Source: CAYXRK01 sp964467615 (GTDB lineage Bacteria; Hydrogenedentota; Hydrogenedentia; Hydrogenedentales; GCA-2746185). From it: 28,358 nucleotides of DNA. Of the stretch, positions 1 through 7,391 are shown in pieces. Both the position numbers and the translations under genes were made by a program. Every line of letters starts with the position of its first letter. Position 1 is the stretch's first letter. The stretch spans positions 1 to 28,358 of the forward strand of contig CAYXRK010000046.1 of the NCBI GenBank assembly GCA_964467615.1. Direction: 5' to 3'. The notes under the pieces were generated by a model. That model did not search any database and had not been told where the DNA came from. It was given only the letters and a program-made list of their open reading frames with translations.

Positions 1-383
1 AGTTTTTCGCCGCGCCGAAAAGCGAGACCGATCGCGAGTCCGTGCTCGCGCCGAACGAAATCCTGACGGCGATCGAGATTCCCGCCGCCGGGCTGAAGAA
101 CGGCGTCTTCGAAATTCGGCAGCGGACGGGCCTCGATTGGCCGATGGTCGCGGCGGCGGTCGCGTTCGACGGATCGGGCGGCAAGGTCGTTCTCGGTCAT
201 GTCGCGCCGACGCCGTGGGTCGCGCAGAAGGCCTCCGGCATGCTCAAGGGCGCGCCGAGCGAGGCTGATGCGGCGGGCATTGGCGCGGCGGCGGCCGACG
301 GCGCGACGCCGATGAGTAAAAACAGCTACAAAATTCAGCAGGTCAAAGTGGCTGTAAAACGCGCCATCGTGGCGGCGGCATAG
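1..383 (+). CDS. Molybdenum hydroxylase FAD-binding subunit, C-terminal fragment (xanthine/CO dehydrogenase family)
   Basis: This is the 3' end of a gene that enters from the left edge; codons are in frame from base 3 and the stop is at 381-383. About 126 residues remain. They resemble the end of the FAD-binding domain followed by the C-terminal domain of the medium (flavoprotein) subunit of xanthine dehydrogenase / CO dehydrogenase-type enzymes. Recognisable pieces are ESVLAPNEILTAIEIP, then RQRTGLDWPMVAAAVAF, VVLGHVAPTPW and a final NSYKIQQVKVAVKRAI helix. In this family the subunit carries FAD and passes electrons from the Fe-S subunit to the acceptor. The molybdopterin and Fe-S subunits would lie off the window. 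The substrate cannot be told from this fragment. An ATG at 42 is internal, not the start. Confidence 0.8.
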   Translation, partial: FFAAPKSETDRESVLAPNEILTAIEIPAAGLKNGVFEIRQRTGLDWPMVAAAVAFDGSGGKVVLGHVAPTPWVAQKASGMLKGAPSEADAAGIGAAAADGATPMSKNSYKIQQVKVAVKRAIVAAA

Positions 384-581
384 GGACGGTCAATCTATGG
401 CGCCGTTGGGCCGGCTGGATCGATGCAAGCACATCCGTTCGCATGAGATGTTTTATGCAGACCAAATGAACCAAAGCGATCTCTTCCATAGCGGCATTTT
501 CTGGTGCAACGTCACGCACAACGGGACCGGCCCGGACGGGCAGGAATGTTGTATCGAGGAATGCTTGGCGGGGCGGGAGTG

Positions 582-608
582 TTTCCAGGATTGACGCTGT
601 GAGATAAT
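582..608 (+). promoter_or_regulatory. Possible sigma70-type promoter for the DUF1326 gene
   Basis: A GATAAT hexamer (603-608, five of six matches to the -10 consensus) lies 15 bases after TTTCCA (582-587, four of six matches to -35). It sits about 45 bases before the ATG at 654. The short spacer makes this tentative. Confidence 0.25.
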
Positions 609-653
609 TGATTAGGCGTGTGGGAACAAACCAAGGGAAATACGGAGGTAACC

Positions 654-1346
654 ATGAAACGAACCGCAGTTGTTGCGACGCTCGTTCTCGGCCTGATAGC
701 CGGGACGGTGGCGCTGGCAGGCGCACCGCAGTCCAGCGCGAACCAGGGTATCCAGGGCAACTACATCGAGGTCCGTTCTTGTGACGTGTACGTCGCACAG
801 TGTTTCGCCAACGGCGAGATGGGCGTGAACGGCAAAGAAGCGACACTGGCATGGCAAGTGACGAACGGGTCGTGGAACGGAGTCAGCCTTGACGGGCTTT
901 CGGTCATCGCGGTCGTACAAGCGAGCGCAACATTGGGTCAAACTACGGCAAATCCGTATCCGACGAAGACAGTGGTGATTGTGGACGCGAAGGCGGATGA
1001 GGCCCAACGGGCCGCGTTGGTAGCATTTGCGGACGCGCAGGCCGGCGACTTGGTCGAGGACATTTCCAAAGTAGACGTTGCGCCGATTTCCTTCAGCGCG
1101 ATGGATTGCTCGCACCAGGAGTGTGGCTTTGTGAAGGCGGGCGAGATTCTCGAAATATCGACGCGGTGCCTTCACGACCACGACAAGCATTGCGGCAACG
1201 AGGCGGCGTTCTATCCTCCGTTGACGAACATCGACGGCGCGATGCTCCACTTCGCGCAGCGCGACATGTTTGCGGGCGAAGGACTGGGCAAGACCTGGGA
1301 CAATAGCGTGCGCAGCAGCGCGTACATGGGCACGTTCTCACGATAG
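654..1346 (+). CDS. Exported DUF1326-like protein, cysteine-rich
   Basis: The 230-residue protein starts at the ATG at 654, chosen because GGAGGT (644-649) lies just upstream and a clean signal peptide follows (MKRT, then a hydrophobic stretch to about residue 22, ending ALAGA). An in-frame ATG at 618 would bury the signal sequence. The mature part opens with GNYIEVRSCDVYVAQCFANGEMG and continues with GSWNGVSLDGL, which I recall as the conserved start of DUF1326-type proteins of unknown function. It has six cysteines (43, 50, 152, 157, 172, 180), including a CLHDHDKHC segment at 172-180, so metal binding or disulfides are plausible but unproven. It is a single-gene unit ending in a strong hairpin terminator. 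The family call is from memory of the motif pattern; the function is unknown. Confidence 0.75.
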   Translation: MKRTAVVATLVLGLIAGTVALAGAPQSSANQGIQGNYIEVRSCDVYVAQCFANGEMGVNGKEATLAWQVTNGSWNGVSLDGLSVIAVVQASATLGQTTANPYPTKTVVIVDAKADEAQRAALVAFADAQAGDLVEDISKVDVAPISFSAMDCSHQECGFVKAGEILEISTRCLHDHDKHCGNEAAFYPPLTNIDGAMLHFAQRDMFAGEGLGKTWDNSVRSSAYMGTFSR

Positions 1347-1367
1347 ATTGAAGCATTTGCGGGACCC

Positions 1368-1404
1368 AGAATCGGGGGTCTTCGGACCCCCGATTCTTTG
1401 CTTT
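1368..1404 (+). terminator. Intrinsic terminator with UUCG tetraloop
   Basis: A perfect 13-bp stem (1368-1380 pairing with 1385-1397) is closed by a TTCG loop inside a C/G pair, the very stable cUUCGg tetraloop. The tail TTGCTTT follows. It lies 21 bases after the stop of the DUF1326 gene, so it most likely ends that transcript. Confidence 0.85.
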
Positions 1405-1519
1405 AGCGAGACAGGCCCTCCTGATTTTTCCGACGCGGAACCGTTGGAATTGGGCGGTGTTTATGCCAATCGCCGCTTGTTTGTTGAATACTTCCGGCGC
1501 TATCGGAGTCAATTGGTAC

Positions 1520-2197
1520 ATGAAACGTTCCTTGTTAATTGCGATTTGCGCGCTTACTTCGTTCGGGGCGACGATGGCCGACGTCACCCTTGAAGTCGTC
1601 GAGAAGGCCCCTCCAGCCGAACTTTCCGACGCGATAAAACCGCTACTGGACGGTAAAGCGTACATCGTCTCGAACGGGGACGGCGTTCTGTACGAGTTTT
1701 GGTTTGTTAAGGAAATTTCAGCCGGCAAGGCGACGGAAGACGCCAAGGCGACACTCGAGTCCATCCCCGGCATGGCGCTCTTGGGGGCCGTGACTGTGCC
1801 GGTGAAGGAACACTCGATCGATTTCCGCGATGATGCGGTGGACCCCGGCGCCTATACGGTGCGCATGGGAATTCAACCCACCGACGGCAATCATCTAGGC
1901 ACGGCCCCGACGAATTTCTTCGCGCTGATGGTGCCCGCGGCGAAGGACACGAAGGTGGAGGGGTTTGGAGACCACGACGAAATGGTGGAGGTCGCGCAGG
2001 AGGGCACGGTCGCGGAACACCCGCCGATTCTCTACATGCAGCCGGAAACTACACCGGGCGAATATCCCCGTATCGGCGACGGAAACTGGAACAAATTGCA
2101 ATGGAAGCTCTTGTGCTTGAAACTTCCGGTCAAGGCCGGGGACGCCAAGGGCAGCCTAAAGTTCAATATCGTGGTAGAGGGCCACGGCGAAGTTTAG
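1520..2197 (+). CDS. Exported protein of unknown function
   Basis: The 225-residue protein starts at the ATG at 1520. This gives a textbook signal peptide (MKRSLLIAICALTSFGATMA, cleavage likely after ATMA). The in-frame ATG at 1457 would add 21 residues before it. The ribosome binding site is weak (GGAG at 1505-1508, a long spacer). After the signal the protein is acidic, with no membrane segment and no motif I recognise; a GNWNKLQWKLL stretch lies near the C-terminus and the final part looks beta-rich. It stands alone between two intrinsic terminators and is therefore probably transcribed by itself. No function can be assigned. Confidence 0.7.
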   Translation: MKRSLLIAICALTSFGATMADVTLEVVEKAPPAELSDAIKPLLDGKAYIVSNGDGVLYEFWFVKEISAGKATEDAKATLESIPGMALLGAVTVPVKEHSIDFRDDAVDPGAYTVRMGIQPTDGNHLGTAPTNFFALMVPAAKDTKVEGFGDHDEMVEVAQEGTVAEHPPILYMQPETTPGEYPRIGDGNWNKLQWKLLCLKLPVKAGDAKGSLKFNIVVEGHGEV

Positions 2198-2218
2198 CGA
2201 TATCCATAGGTTTTTCGC

Positions 2219-2255
2219 GCCGCGTGTCCCAAAGGACGCGCGGCAATTCGTTTTT
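2219..2255 (+). terminator. Intrinsic terminator
   Basis: An 11-bp stem (2219-2229 with 2234-2244, one G-U pair) with a CAAA loop is followed by AATTCG and five Ts (2251-2255). It begins 21 bases after the stop of the exported orphan protein. Confidence 0.75.
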
Positions 2256-2325
2256 CAAGGGAGATGGCTTCTCGTCGAGGCCGCTGTCTTGATACTCTTC
2301 TGGTTTGATTTGCGAGGGCGTGACT

Positions 2326-2715
2326 ATGGTGACTAGATCAATATCGTGCTTCCTCATCGTGGTTTTGACCGGTGCGGGGTGTGATAAGTACAACCCCGTG
2401 GAGCTTTCGGGGACGGAGCAGGTCGAGAAGGCGGCCGGGGCGTATAGGGTTTATGAGCCGCCGCCTAGACGAATTCCCAAGGACGGACCTCCCGTGATCA
2501 CGGCGGCGGAGTTTCAGAGCATTGAGGTAGGGATGAATTTCGAACAAGTGACTGCCAAGGTGGGTGATCCGGGCAAGTTGGAGAGTAAGGAGGTGAACGG
2601 AGCGCAGGGGGCGATGGTCGAGACGTACCTGTGGGAAAACCCAGACCTGACGTCCGCAACGCTCGTCTTCGTGAACACCCGGCTTGTCGAAAAGGAAGCT
2701 ACGGGGTTGAAGTGA
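2326..2715 (+). CDS. Small putative lipoprotein, SmpA/DUF3862-like
   Basis: The protein has 129 residues from the ATG at 2326, preferred over the in-frame codon at 2305 because GAGGG (2314-2318) is well placed and the hydrophobic signal then starts at once. The signal ends in LTGAGC with Cys19 as a possible lipidation site; the residue at -3 is Gly rather than Leu, so the lipobox is imperfect. The C-terminal half (about residues 58-129) reads FQSIEVGMNFEQVTAKVGDP ... YLWENPD ... VFVNTRLVEKEATGLK. This matches the layout of the small BamE/SmpA- or DUF3862-type fold (I-x-VGM-x-x-x-x-V, then TWEN, then F-x-NG-x-V). The likely location is the periplasm or outer membrane; the role is unknown. No terminator follows, and 211 bases separate it from the next gene. 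Confidence 0.65.
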   Translation: MVTRSISCFLIVVLTGAGCDKYNPVELSGTEQVEKAAGAYRVYEPPPRRIPKDGPPVITAAEFQSIEVGMNFEQVTAKVGDPGKLESKEVNGAQGAMVETYLWENPDLTSATLVFVNTRLVEKEATGLK

Positions 2716-2926
2716 GTATTTGGCCGGTACCGGCCCCAGGGGTGAGCACGCCAATTTACCAGCGCCGAGCCCACGTTTCCGGCGGATGAAACATGATTCG
2801 CAGTGTTGCAGTGCATATCGCTTCTGGCTTAGCCTAGTACAGAATTCGAAGCGAACCGTTAGTCTTCATTTGTCGTGAAGCCGGACGAGCGCGGTCATCC
2901 CGGTTACGGCCTGTGGGAGCGCGGCG

Positions 2927-3691
2927 ATGGACTGGTACTACGCAGCAGGGCGGGAACAGCGGGGTCCGATATCGCAGGACGAGTTTGACGGCCTCGTCCG
3001 GGCGGGAACTATTTCCGCGGACACGCTGGTGTGGCATGAAAGGATGCCGGATTGGATGGCGTACGGGCGAATTGCCACAACGCCGGTCCCGGCGGTCCCA
3101 CCGAGTCCAGAACGTGTGTCCGACGGGGCGACCGCCTCTTGTGTCGAATGTCAGCGAATTTTCCCGATCGATGACATGTTGCCGTTTCAAGGACGTTACG
3201 TCTGCGCCGATTGCAAGGACGTTTTCTTTCAGCGCGTACGGGAAGGTGTGGCGCTGCCGGGGGGATTGGACTACGCAGGTTTTTGGATTCGCGTTGGCGC
3301 CTATATGGTGGACTATGTCATTCAGCTCATCGTGTTTTTTGCGTTGCAGATGGTGGTGGCGCCCATCCTCTTTGCCGCCGGCGACGATCCGGGCGCGGCG
3401 ATGGCCGGATTTCTGCTCGCGCAGGGATTCAACATGGCGGTTTGGATCGCCTATGGGACGTGGTTTGTCGGGAAGTTCGGTGCGACGCCCGGCAAGATGG
3501 TGTGCGGGCTAAAAATCGTCCGCCCAGACGAAACGCCGGTGACCTACCTGCGGGCGTTCGGCCGCATATTCGCGCAGATGATTAGCGGTATGATCTTTGC
3601 GATCGGATACATCATGGCCGCGTTTGACGCCGAGAAACGCGCGCTGCACGACCACATGTGTGATACGCGCGTGATTCGCGTGCCGCGCTAG
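2927..3691 (+). CDS. GYF_2-zinc ribbon-RDD membrane protein
   Basis: This is the first gene of the ten-gene run; the ATG at 2927 has GGAG at 2915-2918. The 254 residues show three modules. First comes an N-terminal GYF_2 (DUF4339)-like domain at about 1-46 (WYYAAGREQRGPISQDEFDG, VWHERMPDWM). Next is a C-x2-C-x17-C-x2-C zinc ribbon (Cys72, 75, 93, 96). Last is an RDD domain from about 115 (FWIRVGAYMVDY with Arg122 and Asp129), with three hydrophobic segments near 127-149, 160-183 and 214-233, the motif ATPGKMVCGLKIV, and an acidic HDHMCDTRVI end. RDD proteins are integral membrane proteins of mostly unknown function; some are proposed to be transporters. A second RDD gene closes the same run at 11858. 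The ordered fusion suggests a membrane adaptor, which is inference. Confidence 0.85.
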   Translation: MDWYYAAGREQRGPISQDEFDGLVRAGTISADTLVWHERMPDWMAYGRIATTPVPAVPPSPERVSDGATASCVECQRIFPIDDMLPFQGRYVCADCKDVFFQRVREGVALPGGLDYAGFWIRVGAYMVDYVIQLIVFFALQMVVAPILFAAGDDPGAAMAGFLLAQGFNMAVWIAYGTWFVGKFGATPGKMVCGLKIVRPDETPVTYLRAFGRIFAQMISGMIFAIGYIMAAFDAEKRALHDHMCDTRVIRVPR

Positions 3692-3697
3692 CGCACG

Positions 3698-4279
3698 ATG
3701 CCTGGGCTGACCGCAGACTGCCCGCATTGTGGCGTTCCGCTGCCGGAGAGCGACACAAACTCCGGCGCGATGGCGCCGTGTCCGACGTGCAGGCAGTGGG
3801 TCGAGGCCTACGCGTTTCCCGCGCTGTTGCGTCCATTGGGGAAGGGCGATCGGGGACAAGCGATAGTTTTCGACGAAGAGAGCAGTTGTTTTTATCATCC
3901 AAAGAAAAAGGCGGAAGTACCGTGCGAACACTGCGGCCGCTTCTTGTGCTCGTTGTGCGCGGTGGACGTCGCCGGGAAGCCGTATTGTAGCGCGTGCATT
4001 GCAGCGGGCGCGCACGCGGACGGGCGGTCCGTCGAGGCGGCACGCGAGTCGACCCGGTACGACATCGTCGCGCTGTGGATTGCGGTCCTTCCGTTGATTT
4101 TCGTTTTCCCGACGATTATTAGCGCGCCAATCGCGCTGTACGTTGCTGTCCGGCACTGGAGAACGCCCACGGGTCTTGTCGCGAGGCGACGTTGGCGATC
4201 GGTGATGGCTATACTCGTATCGTGCCTAACGCTGTTGGGTTGGGCGTTTTTTTTCATCGGCGTATTCGCCAGCGCTTGA
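3698..4279 (+). CDS. Zinc-finger membrane protein (zinc ribbon + B-box-like module + two membrane segments)
   Basis: The 193-residue protein starts six bases after the preceding stop. Residues 8-31 form a zinc ribbon (C8PHC11 and C28PTC31). Residues 64-100 form a second cluster with spacing C-x2-H-x8-C-x2-C-x4-C-x2-C-x9-C-x2-C (Cys64, His67, Cys76, 79, 84, 87, 97, 100), like a B-box-type two-zinc module. Two hydrophobic segments follow (about 123-152 and 168-190). The same eight-ligand spacing recurs exactly in the protein at 5314, so the two are probably related by duplication of this module. The zinc part precedes the membrane part and would be cytoplasmic if the N-terminus is inside. No enzymatic motif is visible, and the function is unknown. 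Confidence 0.75.
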   Translation: MPGLTADCPHCGVPLPESDTNSGAMAPCPTCRQWVEAYAFPALLRPLGKGDRGQAIVFDEESSCFYHPKKKAEVPCEHCGRFLCSLCAVDVAGKPYCSACIAAGAHADGRSVEAARESTRYDIVALWIAVLPLIFVFPTIISAPIALYVAVRHWRTPTGLVARRRWRSVMAILVSCLTLLGWAFFFIGVFASA

Positions 4280-4285
4280 CACCAT

Positions 4286-5317
4286 TTGCGCGAGGAGCCA
4301 TCCATCGCCACGACGACTGAATATACCCGGCTTCCGGGACGCTCGACCGGCCAATGGAGGCTCACCGTTACGGCCTTGCGGCATGAACTGTGGCTCGGTG
4401 ACGATCATATTTTATTGTCGGAATTGAATCGGTTTACGGAAACGTATCGAAAGTTTTATTTCCACGACATTCAAGCGATCTCGATCGAGCGCCGCCCTCC
4501 CAACGTGCTGTCGGTGGTTGCGGTAGTGATACTAATCCTTTCGGTCGTGATCGGGTCGGTGTTTCCCAACGACGCGGTCGTGTACGTCTTCGTTCCGGCG
4601 CTGGCGTGCGTGGCGATAATCGTGGCGATACATCTTGCGCTCGGGCCCTTATGCACGTTCCGGTTACATACGGCGGTACAGTCGACCGAAATTCGTTGCG
4701 TTGGGCGCGTGCGGACGGCAAAAAGGCTGCTTGAGTACATTCTTCCGTTGATTTACGCCGCGCAGACGGACATCGCCGCCGCAAGAGCGGAACGTACCTC
4801 GCGTGCGGCGGCCTTTGCGACGGAAAGGCGGGCAGCGGCGGGGCGTTTCGATTCAGGACGGCTTCACGGCGTGTATTTCTTAGTGCTTGGAATTGGGTGC
4901 ATGTCCGGCCTGATCGAATTTTGGTACCAGTCCGTGATCAAGTCCGTTGCCGACTTGATCCTCGCGCTCGGAATTCTGACGCTCAACATCACTTGCCTCG
5001 TACGGCAACGAGGGACTACGCTGCCGTCGGGCGTTCGGTGGCTGACGTTGTCAGCGTTGTTCGTAGCCGGCGTATCTATCTTCGGGGCGGCGATGATTGC
5101 CGGGTTCTATACGGCGCTCTCAGGGGAAACGGACAATCCCTTTGGACCCAATCCCTTCGAACCCGTCGACTATCGGAGCATCCCTTATTTCGCCGCGTAC
5201 GTTGCCGTGATATCAGGAATCGATGGCACGGTCGCACTTGCCGGGCTGGCATTGCTTGGCATGTATTGGCGCGGCGTATCGAAGTCGTCGGTTGGAGGAG
5301 CGGTAACGGATCAATGA
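4286..5317 (+). CDS. Multi-pass membrane protein of unknown function with FYFHDIQ motif
   Basis: There are 343 residues from a TTG at 4286, six bases after the previous stop. The start is uncertain: no ATG or GTG fits, and the best purine tract (GAGGAG, 4292-4297) lies downstream of the TTG and six bases before an in-frame ATC at 4304. A soluble N-terminal section of about 70 residues ends in RKFYFHDIQAISIERR, a pattern that looks like a small beta-rich (PH-like) element. About six hydrophobic segments follow (near 73-92, 97-120, 195-213, 220-238, 251-277 and 301-327), with a basic Ala/Arg-rich loop at about 160-190. It has no zinc finger, unlike its three neighbours. Its stop overlaps the next start (ATGA, 5314-5317). 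The function is unknown. Confidence 0.7.
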   Translation: MREEPSIATTTEYTRLPGRSTGQWRLTVTALRHELWLGDDHILLSELNRFTETYRKFYFHDIQAISIERRPPNVLSVVAVVILILSVVIGSVFPNDAVVYVFVPALACVAIIVAIHLALGPLCTFRLHTAVQSTEIRCVGRVRTAKRLLEYILPLIYAAQTDIAAARAERTSRAAAFATERRAAAGRFDSGRLHGVYFLVLGIGCMSGLIEFWYQSVIKSVADLILALGILTLNITCLVRQRGTTLPSGVRWLTLSALFVAGVSIFGAAMIAGFYTALSGETDNPFGPNPFEPVDYRSIPYFAAYVAVISGIDGTVALAGLALLGMYWRGVSKSSVGGAVTDQ

Positions 5318-5637
5318 CCGCGTTGTCGCAACTACGGTGTTTCCATCACGGCGAACGCGAAGCGGCCGCGCGGTGTCCGGAATGTCGGCGGTACTTCTGC
5401 CGCGAGTGCATCGCCGAGCACGACGGGCGGGTGGTGTGTTCATCGTGCCTCGCGCGCATTAGCGGATCCGGCGCGACGAAACGGCGTGGAGGACACTATG
5501 TAGTTTCCGTAGCGGGGTTGGCGTTGGCGGTGGTCCTTCTTTGGTCTGTGTTTTACGGCGCGGGGTCGATTCTCCTCGCGCTACCCGATGAATTCCACAG
5601 CGGCGAACTTTGGAAGCAGGACTTTTGGGGCGAGTGA
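5314..5637 (+). CDS. Small B-box-like zinc-finger membrane protein
   Basis: The 107-residue protein starts at an ATG that overlaps the previous stop by four bases. GGAGGAG (5294-5300) is a rather distant ribosome binding site, so translational coupling is likely. Residues 9-45 carry Cys9, His12, Cys21, 24, 29, 32, 42 and 45 with exactly the spacing seen in the protein at 3698 (residues 64-100). One hydrophobic segment follows (about 62-90), then a short acidic, aromatic tail. An in-frame reading extends upstream to 4897 but runs inside the preceding gene and is not credible. The eight ligands suggest two zinc ions. The partner is unknown; the context suggests an accessory to the MoxR-cluster membrane proteins. 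Confidence 0.75.
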   Translation: MTALSQLRCFHHGEREAAARCPECRRYFCRECIAEHDGRVVCSSCLARISGSGATKRRGGHYVVSVAGLALAVVLLWSVFYGAGSILLALPDEFHSGELWKQDFWGE

Positions 5638-7391
5638 TGGCGTCGGCAACTTCGCAACCCAAGCCGGCCTTTGACGTCATCGAGGAAGCCGTGCGCGTAC
5701 TCCGATCAGCACCGGGGCGAGTGCCGGCGTTCTACTTTCTCGGAACCTTGCCATTCGTCGCTGGGGCGCTCTATTTTTGGACGGACATGGCGCACGAAAC
5801 TTTCGCGCATATGCGGCTCGGCCGGTCGTCGCTCGGAATAGCGCTGCTGTTCATCTGGATGAAACACTGGCAACACTTGTCATCAAGGGTCTTGCGCGCC
5901 CATATCGAGCGCCGGGTACCGGCGCCATTGGGACTGGCGGCGCTGGCGCGCCGTTGCGCTAACCAGGCGCTGTTGCACGCGACGGGGCTGATACTGTTGC
6001 CGCTTGCCGCGTTTGTGGTCGCGCCGTTCGGCTGGTTGTACGCGTTCTATCAGTCCACCACTGCCGCAAGCGACAATGATGCCGACGATTTGCGCTCGCT
6101 TGTTCGCGCATCCGCGCAGCATGCCAATCATTGGAAAAAGCAAAACCACGTCATCGTGTGGATTCTTTGCCCTCATTTGTTGCTGCTGGTATGCACGTTT
6201 TTTTTCGCGTTGTTGCCGTTCATGGAGGCGGTGTCGCCGGTAGGTTCGAGGCAAATTGTCGCGATGTACAGCATCGTGCTTGCAGTGATTCTCGCGCCGC
6301 TGAGCCCGTTCGCGCTCGTGGTCGCCATCAATATCGGGAGCGCGCTCTTGCTGTTGCCGATGCTGCTGCGGATATTCACGGGCATCGAGACCGCGTTCAG
6401 CATCAATACGGAGGCGGCGTTAAGCCCGACGTTTTTCCTCATCGTGTGCGGCCTGACGTACTTGTGTCTCGACCCGATTGTGAAGGCGGCGTATACGCTG
6501 CGCGCCCACTACGGCGAATCGCTCCACACGGGCGCGGACATTCGATTGGCGATCCAACGGCTGCGAATTGCTCCGGCGCTGTTAGTACTCGGGGGGACGG
6601 TTCTCGGCGGTGCGATGGCGTTCGGCCAGGAACCAACGACGTTGCCTACGACCGTTCGGTCACTCGACCCGGAGCGGTTGTCCGCCGCGATTGACCAAGT
6701 TTTGGAGCAGCGGGTCTACGCATGGCGCCTGCCGCCGGGAAAGATCGAGCGCGGCGATACGTGGCTAGGAGAGAACGTTCGCGACATGCTGAACACGGTT
6801 GGAGAATGGGCCGACGATGCCTGGGCGTGGATACGGGACGGGCTACGAGCGTTGCGCGACGCGCTGTTGCCCAACGCGCTACTTCCAACGGGGAGATATC
6901 CGGCGGTAGGGAAGGTGTTGACATATGGTCTCTACGGACTAATCGGCGTGCTTGTATTCGCGGTCGCATACATGTTGATTCGATCGTGGCGTATTCGCCC
7001 GTTGCGGCTCGACGCGTTTGCGGTCAAGTCCGCTCCAGACGTGAAGGACGAATCGACGACGGCGGAGGAATTGCCGGAGGACGGTTGGCTGCGCCTTGCC
7101 CGTGACCTTCGCGACAAAGGGGAGTATCGCGGGTCAATCCGGGCCCTGTTTTTTGCGGCACTGGCACGACTCGCCGCGGCGGAATTGATTCGGGTCGCGC
7201 GACACAAATCGAACCGTGAGTACGACGCCGAACTAAGGACGCGGGCGCACGTTGACCGAGGTTTGTCGGAGCGTTATCTTGCCGCAATGAATACGTATGA
7301 GACCGTCTGGTATGGGTTCCATGAGGCGTCGCCCGAGTTGGTCCAATCCTTCCAGCGGCAACAAGACGAGGTGCGTGTTCGTGCGGAATAG
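5637..7391 (+). CDS. DUF4129-like multi-pass membrane protein
   Basis: The protein has 584 residues from the ATG at 5637, which shares one base with the previous stop and has GGGGCGAG just upstream. The first 330 residues contain about seven hydrophobic segments (near 31-48, 66-76, 115-138, 171-195, 207-246, 264-282 and 313-330). A presumed extracytoplasmic section of about 90 residues with helical, Trp-rich character follows, then another membrane segment (about 426-449). A C-terminal soluble domain (about 480-575: DGWLRLARDLRDKGEYRGSI, then ALFFAALARLA, then YETVWYGFHEASPE) resembles DUF4129. DUF4129 proteins commonly sit beside MoxR ATPases and DUF58 proteins, exactly as here. An enzymatic (transglutaminase-type) part is not present. 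A role in envelope assembly is inferred only from context. Confidence 0.75.
   Translation: MASATSQPKPAFDVIEEAVRVLRSAPGRVPAFYFLGTLPFVAGALYFWTDMAHETFAHMRLGRSSLGIALLFIWMKHWQHLSSRVLRAHIERRVPAPLGLAALARRCANQALLHATGLILLPLAAFVVAPFGWLYAFYQSTTAASDNDADDLRSLVRASAQHANHWKKQNHVIVWILCPHLLLLVCTFFFALLPFMEAVSPVGSRQIVAMYSIVLAVILAPLSPFALVVAINIGSALLLLPMLLRIFTGIETAFSINTEAALSPTFFLIVCGLTYLCLDPIVKAAYTLRAHYGESLHTGADIRLAIQRLRIAPALLVLGGTVLGGAMAFGQEPTTLPTTVRSLDPERLSAAIDQVLEQRVYAWRLPPGKIERGDTWLGENVRDMLNTVGEWADDAWAWIRDGLRALRDALLPNALLPTGRYPAVGKVLTYGLYGLIGVLVFAVAYMLIRSWRIRPLRLDAFAVKSAPDVKDESTTAEELPEDGWLRLARDLRDKGEYRGSIRALFFAALARLAAAELIRVARHKSNREYDAELRTRAHVDRGLSERYLAAMNTYETVWYGFHEASPELVQSFQRQQDEVRVRAE

Noticed and set aside
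397..594. A 65-codon open frame in the gap after the molybdenum-hydroxylase fragment
   Set aside because: No ribosome binding site, no recognisable protein pattern, and composition unlike the neighbouring genes; probably chance in GC-rich DNA.
2722..2735. Perfect 14-base palindrome GGCCGGTACCGGCC just after the lipoprotein gene
   Set aside because: No T run follows, and as a hairpin it has only a 5-bp stem; it may be a weak terminator or an operator, but nothing supports either.
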